Assembly: GCA_016285355.1 (NCBI GenBank) | Contig: JAEEQP010000035.1 | Coordinates: 1-38,049, forward strand | Origin: Bacteroidales bacterium | GTDB lineage: Bacteria; Bacteroidota; Bacteroidia; Bacteroidales; F082 | Direction of reading: 5' to 3' | DNA: 38,049 nucleotides | Shown here: positions 17,879 to 24,317 of the stretch, piece after piece | How positions within the stretch are numbered: position 1 is the first letter of the stretch | How the letters are laid out: each line of letters opens with the position of its first letter | Position numbers and translations under genes: made by a program | Notes under the pieces: generated by a model | Databases searched by the model: none | What the model was told of the DNA's origin: nothing | Seen by the model: the letters and a program-made list of their open reading frames with translations, nothing else

Positions 17879-17923
17879 GTCGCCAACCGGCTCCTTTCCT
17901 GCGGCGACACGGTTGTGGAGCCG
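17879..17923. repeat. GC-rich inverted-repeat element between DUF5683 gene and dapB
   Basis: CGGCTCC (17888-17894) pairs with GGAGCCG (17917-17923). GTCGCC (17879-17884) can instead pair with GGCGAC (17903-17908). The element shares GGTTGTGGAGC with the repeat near lepB (about 17033-17042), so the two may be related members of a dispersed REP-like family. It stands out as GC-rich in an AT-rich gap of about 150 bases. Confidence 0.45.
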
Positions 17924-17968
17924 CATTTTTTATGATTGATGTTTTGCATGTTTTGAAGGTTTTGTGAT

Positions 17969-18622
17969 TTAAAAATTTAACTTAAACGACAGCCCGACTT
18001 GGGCGTATTGTGGCATTTTTATTGGCGTTTCTGTAGGTCGAAGGTAAGGGTCAACGCTGAGGCTGAGGTCATCGCTGATGTCGTAACTGTAAAGGTGTCC
18101 GTCCACACAGGCATCAAGGATGTTCAGTCCGTACCAAGCCACGGTCAGGATGCTGTAGAACTCAAAGTCGCGGCGGTACGATTCCTTGTATGTCTGTAGT
18201 TGGCTGTCGGCGTATTTGTTGGCCAAATCGGTCTCGTATTGGGTTAATGTTGTGCCTTCGGGCAGGTCGCCGGTCTTGTATTCGTATGCGTGTAGGTAGT
18301 GCTGTGATTCGGAAAAATTACTATAGGCCAAATAGCCAAGTCCACCCAATCCCGCATAAACGATAGGCACTTTCCACCATTTTCGGTTGTAGATTTGCCC
18401 CAATCCTGGCAGGCAGGCTGACATGATGGTGGCTTTGGCGGGACTATGCGGCTTTTTTTCTTTCACTGTCTTGGCTGACTTGGCCGATTTCTGTGGCTCG
18501 ACGACAGTGTCGGCGGTAATCACGGTGTTGCCGACAGTGTCGAACACCACATTCTGCGCTTCCGTTTTCTGAAAGGCAAGGAATACAACGAAGCCCAAAA
18601 GAAACAAGAAGCGACGCGGCAT
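17969..18622 (-). CDS. DUF5683 domain protein, probable membrane protein
   Basis: A 217-residue protein with a signal peptide (FLFLLGFVVFLAFQKTEAQ), a Lys-rich spacer (about 45-62) and the DUF5683 core. That core begins SPAKATIMSACLPGLGQIYN, followed by RKWWKVPIVYAGLGGLGYLA. This PGLGQIYN-type segment is a re-entrant or membrane helix shared with other small envelope domains. A second hydrophobic stretch (SILTVAWYGLNILDACVDGHL) follows. Function is unknown. Its place between parB and dapB is widely conserved in Bacteroidota, which supports the identification. It starts 5 bases after the parB stop, so it is in the parAB operon. Confidence 0.85.
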   Translation of the reverse strand: MPRRFLFLLGFVVFLAFQKTEAQNVVFDTVGNTVITADTVVEPQKSAKSAKTVKEKKPHSPAKATIMSACLPGLGQIYNRKWWKVPIVYAGLGGLGYLAYSNFSESQHYLHAYEYKTGDLPEGTTLTQYETDLANKYADSQLQTYKESYRRDFEFYSILTVAWYGLNILDACVDGHLYSYDISDDLSLSVDPYLRPTETPIKMPQYAQVGLSFKLNF

Positions 18623-18627
18623 GGCAG

Positions 18628-19518
18628 TTATTTGTTGTTGAACAGTTCCATGATGCGGTCAAACTCGGCCTCGTCCTTGAAGTCGATGACCACGCTGCCT
18701 TGGCCTTTCACGTTTCTCGTCACTTTCACCTTGGTGTTCAGGGTTTGCGAGAGTTTTTTGATTTTGCTCTTGAAATGCTCTGGGATGAAGTTGGTCTGCT
18801 TTCTTTCTTTGGCCTCCGGATTCTTGGCTTTTTCGGCCAGTTCCTCGGTCTGCCTGACGTTCATATCGCCTTCGATAATCTGCTGAAGGAGTTTCAGTTG
18901 CTGTTCCTTGTCGGTGATATTGATGAGCGCACGGGCATGGCCCATAGTGATATGACCGTCACGGATGGCAATTTGTACTTCTGCCGGCAATTTCAACAGT
19001 CTCAAGAAGTTGGCTACGGCACTGCGGCTCTTGCCGACCTTGTCACTGACTTCCTCTTGGGTCATGTTGCACTCGTCGATGAGGCGTTGGTAGGAAATGG
19101 CCACTTCGATGGCGTTCAGGTTTTCGCGGTGGATGTTCTCGATGAGGGCCAGTTCCAGCATTTGTTCGTCATTGGCCACGCGGATAAACACTGGAATCTT
19201 GGGAAGTCCAGCCAATTTGGAGGCTCTCAGACGACGCTCGCCGGAAATGAGCTGATATTTGTTGTAGCCAAGTTTTCTGACCGTAACAGGTTGAATGACA
19301 CCTTGTTCTTTGATGGATTGCGCCAACTCTCTCAAAGCGGTCTCGTCAAATTCGGTTCTCGGTTGGAAGGGGTTGGTTTCAATGAGGTTGATGTCGATTT
19401 CGGCGATGGCACCTGCCACGAAATCGCCGCTGATGTCTTTGCTGGTGATGTCGGTTTCGGGGCTTTGCAGGATGGCGTCAAGGCCACGGCCAAGGGCTCT
19501 TCTGTTTTTGTCGGACAT
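18628..19518 (-). CDS. parB: Chromosome partitioning protein ParB
   Basis: A 296-residue ParB/Spo0J protein. The N-terminal basic tag (RRALGRGLDAIL) contacts ParA. The CTP-binding/ParB domain has NPFQPR, SIKEQGVIQPV and GERRLRA, followed by the ENIHRENLN box. The central helix-turn-helix (MTQEEVSDKVGKSRSAVANFLR) binds parS. The C-terminal part dimerises. It loads at parS, spreads as a CTP-dependent clamp and is positioned by ParA. It starts 6 bases after the parA stop. No convincing parS was seen in the window. Confidence 0.96.
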   Translation of the reverse strand: MSDKNRRALGRGLDAILQSPETDITSKDISGDFVAGAIAEIDINLIETNPFQPRTEFDETALRELAQSIKEQGVIQPVTVRKLGYNKYQLISGERRLRASKLAGLPKIPVFIRVANDEQMLELALIENIHRENLNAIEVAISYQRLIDECNMTQEEVSDKVGKSRSAVANFLRLLKLPAEVQIAIRDGHITMGHARALINITDKEQQLKLLQQIIEGDMNVRQTEELAEKAKNPEAKERKQTNFIPEHFKSKIKKLSQTLNTKVKVTRNVKGQGSVVIDFKDEAEFDRIMELFNNK

Positions 19519-19524
19519 GGCAGT

Positions 19525-20304
19525 TTATTCGTTTTTTGTGATGTGATTCTTTTCCAAAATTTCCCGGGCAAGATTCAGGTAGTTGATGGCTCCGACGCTG
19601 GCCGCATCGTGCATGATGATGGACTTGCCGAAACTGGGTGCCTCGCCCAAGCGCGTGTTGCGATTGATGATGGTGTTGAAGACCATATCCTGGAAGTGCA
19701 TCTTCACTTCTTCCACCACTTGCTTTGACAGGCGCAGACGTGTGTCGAACATGGTGAGCAGGATGCCTTCGATGTCCAAGTCAGGGTTGAGGCGGGTTTG
19801 TACGATTTTGATGGTATTCAGCAACTTGCCGAGGCCTTCAAGGGCAAAATACTCGCATTGCACAGGGATGATGACCGAATCAGCAGCGGTAAGGGAATTG
19901 ACCGTAACTAAACCTAACGAGGGTGAGCAGTCGATGATGATGAATTCGTACTCCTTTTTTATGCTATCGAGGGCGTGCTTCATCATTTGCTCACGGTTGG
20001 GCAAGTTAATCATCTCAATTTCAGCACCTACCAAGTCGATATGAGCAGGAATCAGATACAGGTTGGGGGTCTCCGTCTCGGTGATGACGGTTTTGGGATC
20101 TACGTTGTCGATGATACACTCGTAAATGCTGGTCTCAACGGATTTTGGGTCGATGCCTACACCCGAGGTCGCATTGGCTTGTGGGTCGGCATCGATGAGA
20201 AGGGTTTTATATTCAAGGACGGCTAAACTTGCCGCCAAGTTGATGGCTGTGGTGGTTTTTCCCACGCCACCTTTCTGATTTGCAATCGCTATTATCTTGC
20301 CCAT
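19525..20304 (-). CDS. parA: Chromosome partitioning ATPase ParA
   Basis: A 259-residue ParA/Soj-type ATPase with the deviant Walker [10 protein letters not shown] (K11 and K16), [12 protein letters not shown] (Walker A'), and Walker B in [13 protein letters not shown]. Normal length for a chromosomal ParA without an N-terminal DNA-binding domain. With ParB it segregates the origin region. First gene of its operon; a -7 box lies 22 bases upstream. Confidence 0.96.
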   Translation of the reverse strand: MGKIIAIANQKGGVGKTTTAINLAASLAVLEYKTLLIDADPQANATSGVGIDPKSVETSIYECIIDNVDPKTVITETETPNLYLIPAHIDLVGAEIEMINLPNREQMMKHALDSIKKEYEFIIIDCSPSLGLVTVNSLTAADSVIIPVQCEYFALEGLGKLLNTIKIVQTRLNPDLDIEGILLTMFDTRLRLSKQVVEEVKMHFQDMVFNTIINRNTRLGEAPSFGKSIIMHDAASVGAINYLNLAREILEKNHITKNE

Positions 20305-20325
20305 GTTGCTGTTCGTTTTGCGCTA

Positions 20326-20333
20326 CAAAAGTA
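20326..20333 (-). promoter_or_regulatory. TAnnTTTG -7 box of the parAB operon
   Basis: TACTTTTG followed by TAGCG on the minus strand lies 21 bases before the parA ATG. No clear TTG is seen at -33. Confidence 0.5.
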
Positions 20334-20430
20334 CGTATTTTGGCGCATTTTATTATAGGTGGCTTGGGAAAGTTATCAACAACGAAACAAAATGTTGATA
20401 AGTTTTGACACGCCGACCGTGACAAAAGAA

Positions 20431-20456
20431 AAAAGACCGCGCGAACACGGTCTTTT
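20431..20456 (-). terminator. Rho-independent terminator after the DUF3276 gene
   Basis: AAAAGACCG (20431-20439) and CGGTCTTTT (20448-20456) form a perfect 9-bp stem with an 8-base loop. On the minus strand it is followed by further T residues. It lies 24 bases after the stop of the DUF3276 gene and insulates it from parA. Confidence 0.8.
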
Positions 20457-20479
20457 CGATAATTGATGTTTTGATAAAC

Positions 20480-20863
20480 TTATTTGTCCAAATTGTCGAA
20501 CCATTTGTCGATGGCACTGTCGATTTCGCTGTGGCTTTCACCACCCACGTTGTCATAGTGGCGTGGCGTTGGCTCCGGCTGGTCGTAATAATCGGCAGGA
20601 TATTCACCCGTCTCGATGTAGTTGATGGCGTCGTTGAGGCCTTTCGAAACCTTCTCGAAGTCTTCCTTGTAGAGGAAAATCTTGTGCTTTTCATAGAAGA
20701 AGCGGTTCAGACCCTCATCGAAACGGCGCTTGCTTTCGGTTATGGTGATGTACTTCTCATCATTCTTCGTGGATTTCACATCGAAAAAGTAAGTTCTCTT
20801 TCCTGCTTTCACTGCCTTTGAGAACAGTTCGTCTTTTTCTTTCATTTCATTTTCTTCCATCAT
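20480..20863 (-). CDS. DUF3276 family PUR-alpha-like nucleic-acid-binding protein
   Basis: A 127-residue protein with a PUR-type core (KRTYFFDVKSTKNDEKYITI, TESKRRFDEG) and an acidic, Tyr-rich tail (YPADYYDQPEP). Proteins of this family in spirochaetes and Bacteroidota bind single-stranded DNA or RNA. The longest frame opens at 20920, but that lies within the -7 box at 20925-20918. Tandem ATG codons at 20863 and 20860 (MMEENEMKEKDEL) give the family-typical N-terminus. The gene is transcribed alone, divergent from the exonuclease gene, and ends in a strong terminator. Confidence 0.85.
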   Translation of the reverse strand: MMEENEMKEKDELFSKAVKAGKRTYFFDVKSTKNDEKYITITESKRRFDEGLNRFFYEKHKIFLYKEDFEKVSKGLNDAINYIETGEYPADYYDQPEPTPRHYDNVGGESHSEIDSAIDKWFDNLDK

Positions 20864-20917
20864 GTCTTTCAATAATTTGATACTTTCTAAATGTTCTTTT
20901 TTGTTTGAAAAGTGGGG

Positions 20918-20925
20918 CAAAAGTA
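20918..20925 (-). promoter_or_regulatory. TAnnTTTG -7 box for the DUF3276 gene
   Basis: TACTTTTG on the minus strand is followed by CCCCAC and a leader of about 50 bases before the ATG at 20863. It helps fix that start. Confidence 0.5.
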
Positions 20926-20958
20926 AGAAAAAATTGAATATCGCTGCTTTTTATGTAT

Positions 20959-20966
20959 TATTTTTG
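20959..20966 (+). promoter_or_regulatory. TAnnTTTG -7 box for the exonuclease/FAH pair
   Basis: TATTTTTG followed by CACTC lies 20 bases before the ATG at 20987. A TTG at 20934-20936 is 22 bases upstream of the box, slightly wide. It is back to back with the DUF3276 promoter. Confidence 0.52.
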
Positions 20967-20986
20967 CACTCAAATTTGCAAACTTT

Positions 20987-21805
20987 ATGGAACTGAATCT
21001 GAAACGACCCATAGCTTTTTTCGACCTGGAAACGACAGGTCTGAACACTTCTCACGACCGCATCGTGGAGATGAGCGTGCTGAAAATCAACGTGAACGGT
21101 GATGAAGAGCAGCGTGTTTGGTTGCTCAATCCTGAAATACCCATCTCTGCCGAATCCACTTCGGTGCATGGCTATACCAATGAGATGGTGGCCGACAAGC
21201 CCACTTTCCGCGAAAAAGCCAAGGAAATCGCTCAGTTCATCGGCAATGCCGACTTAGCAGGCTACAATATCCTGAAATTCGACTTGCCTGTTTTAGTTGA
21301 AGAATTCCTTCGCGTGGATTATGATTTCGACCTCAAAGACCGTGGTTTTATTGATGTGATGAACATCTTTATGAAAATGGAACCGCGCACGCTGAAGGGA
21401 GCCTATCGGTTCTTCTGCCATGCCGAATTGAGTGGTGCCCACGGTGCCATGGCCGACACCAAAGCCACTTACGATGTACTTCGTGCCATGCTCGACAAAT
21501 ACCAAGATGTTGAATACGAAGACGCTAAGGGCAACAAATCCCAAGGTCCCACCAACGACATGAAGCAACTCGCCGAGTTTTCGGCACATCACAAGAACGC
21601 TGACCTTTCGGGACAAATCATTTTTGACGAGGAGGGCAAGGAAGTGTTCATGTTCGGCAAGCATAAAGGTCAGCGCGTGGAAGATATTTTCCGCAAGGAA
21701 CCGGCCTATTACGATTGGATCATGAAAAATGATTTTCCGCTTTATACGAAAAAGGTGGTGACGGCCATCAGGTTGCGCATGGGCGGAAAGAATGTAAAAC
21801 GATAA
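20987..21805 (+). CDS. DnaQ-like 3'-5' exonuclease (DEDDh)
   Basis: A 272-residue exonuclease. Exo I is FFDLETTG (D13, E15), Exo II lies in GYNILKFDLPVL, and Exo III is HGAMADTKATYDVL (His and Asp). These are the four acidic residues plus His expected for the DEDDh class. After about residue 200 a C-terminal module begins MFGKHKGQRVEDIFRKEP and then has YYDWIMKNDFP. It resembles the small C-terminal domain of ExoX-like and DUF3820 proteins. It could act in proofreading, repair or RNA trimming; the sequence does not decide. The FAH-family gene begins 4 bases after its stop. Confidence 0.9.
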   Translation: MELNLKRPIAFFDLETTGLNTSHDRIVEMSVLKINVNGDEEQRVWLLNPEIPISAESTSVHGYTNEMVADKPTFREKAKEIAQFIGNADLAGYNILKFDLPVLVEEFLRVDYDFDLKDRGFIDVMNIFMKMEPRTLKGAYRFFCHAELSGAHGAMADTKATYDVLRAMLDKYQDVEYEDAKGNKSQGPTNDMKQLAEFSAHHKNADLSGQIIFDEEGKEVFMFGKHKGQRVEDIFRKEPAYYDWIMKNDFPLYTKKVVTAIRLRMGGKNVKR

Positions 21806-21809
21806 AGCC

Positions 21810-22421
21810 ATGAAAATCATTTGTATAGGACGCAATTATTTGGCACATGTCAAGGAATTGGACAACGACTTGCCGACTGAGCCCATGTTTTTTATGAAGC
21901 CTGCCACAGCTCTGCTGTTGCCGCACAATCCGTTTTTCTACCCTGATTTCAGCAAGGAAATCCATTATGAGACGGAGCTGGTGCTACGTATCTGTAAGCC
22001 AGGCCGCTCCATCGACGAGAAGTTCGCTTCAAATTACTATGATGCCATCACCGTGGGCATCGACTTCACCGCCCGCGATTTGCAGCGCGAGTGCAAGGCC
22101 AAAGGCCATCCTTGGGAAATCGCCAAAGCTTTCGATAGTTCGGCACCCATTGGTGAGTTCAAGAAAATCAGTGAGTTGAAACATCCTGAGGATATTGCTT
22201 TCGGCATGAAACTCAACGACGAATGGGTGCAGCAAGGCCACAGTCGCGACATGATTTTCAGTTTCGACAGAATCATCTCCCATGTTTCGCGTTTCGTCAC
22301 TTTGAAAGAGGGCGATTATATCTTCACTGGCACGCCACAAGGTGTAGGGGAGGTGCATATCGGCGACAAGTTGGAGCTGTTTCTGGAGGGGGAATCGGTG
22401 TTTTGGTTTAGGGTGAAGTGA
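21810..22421 (+). CDS. Fumarylacetoacetate hydrolase family protein
   Basis: A 203-residue FAH-fold hydrolase of the short acylpyruvase/oxaloacetate-decarboxylase type. Metal-binding acidic residues lie in HYETELVLRI and GIDFTARDLQ. The downstream GHPWEIAKAFD, then SSAPIG and FTGTPQGVGEV are family signatures. Members cleave C-C bonds in small diketo acids such as acylpyruvates, or decarboxylate oxaloacetate. The exact substrate cannot be told. The gene is probably co-transcribed with the preceding exonuclease gene. Confidence 0.92.
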   Translation: MKIICIGRNYLAHVKELDNDLPTEPMFFMKPATALLLPHNPFFYPDFSKEIHYETELVLRICKPGRSIDEKFASNYYDAITVGIDFTARDLQRECKAKGHPWEIAKAFDSSAPIGEFKKISELKHPEDIAFGMKLNDEWVQQGHSRDMIFSFDRIISHVSRFVTLKEGDYIFTGTPQGVGEVHIGDKLELFLEGESVFWFRVK

Positions 22422-22435
22422 GAAAAAAGTATCAT

Positions 22436-22466
22436 TTGCATAGTAATGTTATTTTCATTATTTTTG
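22436..22466 (+). promoter_or_regulatory. Bacteroidota promoter upstream of the methylase remnant
   Basis: TTTG (22436-22439), a 19-base spacer, then TATTTTTG (22459-22466), followed by an ATG 20 bases later. It is the best match to the full consensus in the window, so the broken gene behind it probably still has an intact promoter. Confidence 0.58.
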
Positions 22467-22486
22467 TGGCATAAAACATAATAGTA

Positions 22487-22657
22487 ATGAAAGCGAAACC
22501 ATTCGTCAAATGGGTTGGAGGGAAAGCCCAACTCATTGAACAACTGGAAGCTCTGCTTCCTGCTGACTTTGACCGATGGGAGAATGTCACTTACATTGAG
22601 CCGTTTGTCGGCGGAGGAGCCAAAAATCTTATGAAACTGAATCGTTTAATAGCATAA
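22487..22657 (+). pseudogene. Truncated Dam/DpnII-type adenine methyltransferase remnant
   Basis: A 56-codon frame holds the N-terminal two motifs of alpha-class Dam-like methyltransferases: [17 protein letters not shown] (SAM-binding start) and [10 protein letters not shown] (motif I). About 10 codons after FVGGGA it stops, with no DPPY motif or target-recognition region. Family members run to about 260-300 residues. The break lies near 22618-22650, after which the next gene's promoter begins, so most of the gene was deleted or replaced. It marks this site as one that once carried another methylase, perhaps of a restriction-modification system. Confidence 0.8.
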
Positions 22658-22672
22658 ATCAATTATTTGTAG

Positions 22673-22680
22673 TATTTTTG
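22673..22680 (+). promoter_or_regulatory. TAnnTTTG -7 box for the 49-residue protein/retropepsin/nuclease operon
   Basis: TATTTTTG followed by CACCG lies 26 bases before the ATG at 22707. No good -33 TTG is seen at normal spacing. It begins 15 bases past the end of the methylase remnant. Confidence 0.47.
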
Positions 22681-22706
22681 CACCGTTAAACTCAAATGTT
22701 GTGATT

Positions 22707-22856
22707 ATGAATAAAGCAGATTTTCCTTCCATTACGACAGTTGTACAAGCAGAGCCTTGGGGAAAAGGTCATGTGGCACGTATCACATCTTTTCGTCCTG
22801 TGACCAATACCCCAAAACAACATCGTGTTATTGAAGCAAGTGTTTTGCCAAAATGA
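22707..22856 (+). CDS. Small 49-residue protein, first gene of the retropepsin operon
   Basis: A short frame (starting MNKADFPSITTVVQAE, ending IEASVLPK) lies 26 bases after a -7 box. Its TGA overlaps the ATG of the retropepsin-like gene in an ATGA arrangement, which argues that it is translated. It is basic, without a signal peptide or membrane segment, and has a Trp-Gly-Lys-Gly turn near 18-21. I do not recognise a family. From its place it could be a substrate, inhibitor or folding partner of the protease; this is speculation. Confidence 0.6.
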   Translation: MNKADFPSITTVVQAEPWGKGHVARITSFRPVTNTPKQHRVIEASVLPK

Positions 22857-23296
22857 GCATTTTATCCAAAAACTATGGCCAACGCCAAGATGCAATCATA
22901 TCTGATTGTTTTGTTGTCATGCCAGAAGGCGTAACAGACGCAGAAGGGAATCGTCGCTATTGCAAGATTGAAAATGCTGCTTGGGACACGGGCGCGACCA
23001 ATACCATCATTTCACCTGAAATCGTAAAGGTGTTGGGACTGGTTCCAAGTGGTAAATGCGCTGTGTCCGCATACGGCGGAATATTGGAAGCTAATACATA
23101 CACCATTGATTTGTGTTTTGAAAACGGCTACAAGGTTGCCAATCTGCAAGTGATGAGCGGTGATGACGACAACGACTTCGACTACGATGTTCTTATCGGA
23201 ATGGATGTCATTACAAAAGGAGATTTCTGTATTTCAACAGTAAATGACCAAACGGTTTTCTCATTCCGTATGCCAGCAGAAGGAATCAAGTTATGA
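22853..23296 (+). CDS. Retropepsin-like aspartic protease
   Basis: A 147-residue cytoplasmic protein with the retroviral-type active-site sequence AAWDTGATNTIIS (Asp45-Thr-Gly). A flap-like SAYGG lies near 72-76, and the C-terminal hydrophobic-Gly signature is in DVLIGMDVITKGDF (113-124). One such domain per chain means it would work as a dimer. Bacterial members are known, but few have been characterised. It overlaps the 49-residue gene upstream and the nuclease gene downstream, both by ATGA, so the three products should be made together. It lacks a signal peptide, so its substrates are probably intracellular. An intact DTG and a well-formed second motif suggest an active enzyme. Confidence 0.85.
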   Translation: MSILSKNYGQRQDAIISDCFVVMPEGVTDAEGNRRYCKIENAAWDTGATNTIISPEIVKVLGLVPSGKCAVSAYGGILEANTYTIDLCFENGYKVANLQVMSGDDDNDFDYDVLIGMDVITKGDFCISTVNDQTVFSFRMPAEGIKL

Positions 23297-24036
23297 CTCA
23301 AGCACAGGCTGTCATAGAAACAATTGAAGCGTTGGGCGGTATTGCAACGCTTACCCAAATCAATCAAAAGATATTTGAAATCAAGGATTGCAACTGGGGC
23401 ACAAAGACCCCGTTTGCATCTATTAGACGCATTGTCCGTCATACCAAAGGAATATATCCAATAAAAAAAGGTCTATACGCATTAGAAAGCCATCGAAAAC
23501 AATTAGAACAGGAAGGAATAATTGTACAGACGGAAAAGAATAAAGATAGCGATGAGGTAAAGAACTTCAACCATGCATATTATCAAGGATTATTGCTCGA
23601 AATGGGTAAAATGAGGCATTTATCCACTTTCGTTCCTGACCAAGACAAGAACAAATTATTTCTCAAGACCCCATTAGGTGAGATTCGGACATTGAGTTCA
23701 ATACCTCAATATTCGTATCCTTCGATTGTCAAACGAAGTTCTACAATAGATGTCATTTGGTTCAATGACAATCAGTTACCCCATTCTTTCTTTGAGATTG
23801 AACATTCAACTGATATTCAGAATTCCCTATTGAAATATAATGACTTACAAAGTTTTTATGTTCGTATGGTCATTGTTGCAGATGAAAAAAGGTATCAGGA
23901 ATATTTGAACAAGTTGTCTTATGCTGCATTTAACGAACTTCGTATGAATAAACGTGTTGCATTTTTGAGTTATGAATCGCTTGATAAGCAGTATGAGAAA
24001 GAGTTAATGATACAACAATTAGACTTTATTATTTAA
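23293..24036 (+). CDS. Winged-helix plus PD-(D/E)XK-like nuclease, probable restriction endonuclease
   Basis: A 247-residue protein in two parts. Residues 1-65 look like a HARE-HTH-type winged helix (AVIETIEALGGIATLTQINQ, then a WGTKTPFASIRRIV stretch), expected to bind DNA. Residues about 90-245 resemble a PD-(D/E)XK fold: a helix with E103, then IDVIWF (D153), a strand FFEIEHST (E168, E170) and a following helix LLKYNDLQ. The usual Lys is replaced by Glu170 (E-x-E), seen in some families but worth checking for activity. It overlaps the protease gene by ATGA, and an adenine methyltransferase follows 281 bases later on the same strand. I infer the restriction half of a restriction-modification pair; a regulatory DNA-binding role is the alternative. 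Confidence 0.65.
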   Translation: MTQAQAVIETIEALGGIATLTQINQKIFEIKDCNWGTKTPFASIRRIVRHTKGIYPIKKGLYALESHRKQLEQEGIIVQTEKNKDSDEVKNFNHAYYQGLLLEMGKMRHLSTFVPDQDKNKLFLKTPLGEIRTLSSIPQYSYPSIVKRSSTIDVIWFNDNQLPHSFFEIEHSTDIQNSLLKYNDLQSFYVRMVIVADEKRYQEYLNKLSYAAFNELRMNKRVAFLSYESLDKQYEKELMIQQLDFII

Positions 24037-24117
24037 ACTATTCGATTACGTTAAACCATTTGAATGAAAGTATAAAAACTAAAAATAATACAAACATATA
24101 ATAATCAAGCGTTTGCT

Positions 24118-24255
24118 ATTTGTTCTATTCGCAATGAAACCTAGGAAATTTCAAGAATAGTATAGAACAAATCATTATATGACCCTACTGCGGGTTTGAT
24201 TTGTCTATTACTTGGTTTTCCTAGGACCACATTGCGAGCAAATCATTGCCCGCAG
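24118..24255. repeat. Nested and mutually exclusive inverted repeats between nuclease and methyltransferase genes
   Basis: Three sets are visible. (A) ATTTGTTCTAT (24118-24128) with ATAGAACAAAT (24162-24172), perfect 11 bp. (B) A long imperfect stem: CGCAATG (24130-24136) with CATTGCG (24230-24236), CCTAGGAAA (24140-24148) with TTTCCTAGG (24217-24225), AATAG (24156-24160) with CTATT (24205-24209), and ACAAATC (24167-24173) with GATTTGT (24198-24204). (C) CTGCGGG (24188-24194) with CCCGCAG (24249-24255), which is followed by five T. A and B share bases, and C conflicts with B unless a pseudoknot forms. It could be a leader RNA switch, a small RNA, an operator array or an invertible segment. 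Confidence 0.6.
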
Positions 24256-24317
24256 TTTTTGTGTGTCCTATGGAAGCCAGAATGGTAACTGGTAGCAAAC
24301 ATAAAACAAACGTTACA

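Noticed and set aside
18700..19728. 342-codon plus-strand frame across parB
   Set aside because: It is antisense to parB and parA, with Val/Phe/Gly/Asp-biased composition and no recognisable motif. The minus-strand genes are certain.
24118..24255. Retron non-coding RNA or integron attC site
   Set aside because: The inverted repeats invite the idea, but no reverse transcriptase or integron integrase is encoded in the window, and no attC-type GTTRRRY core was recognised.
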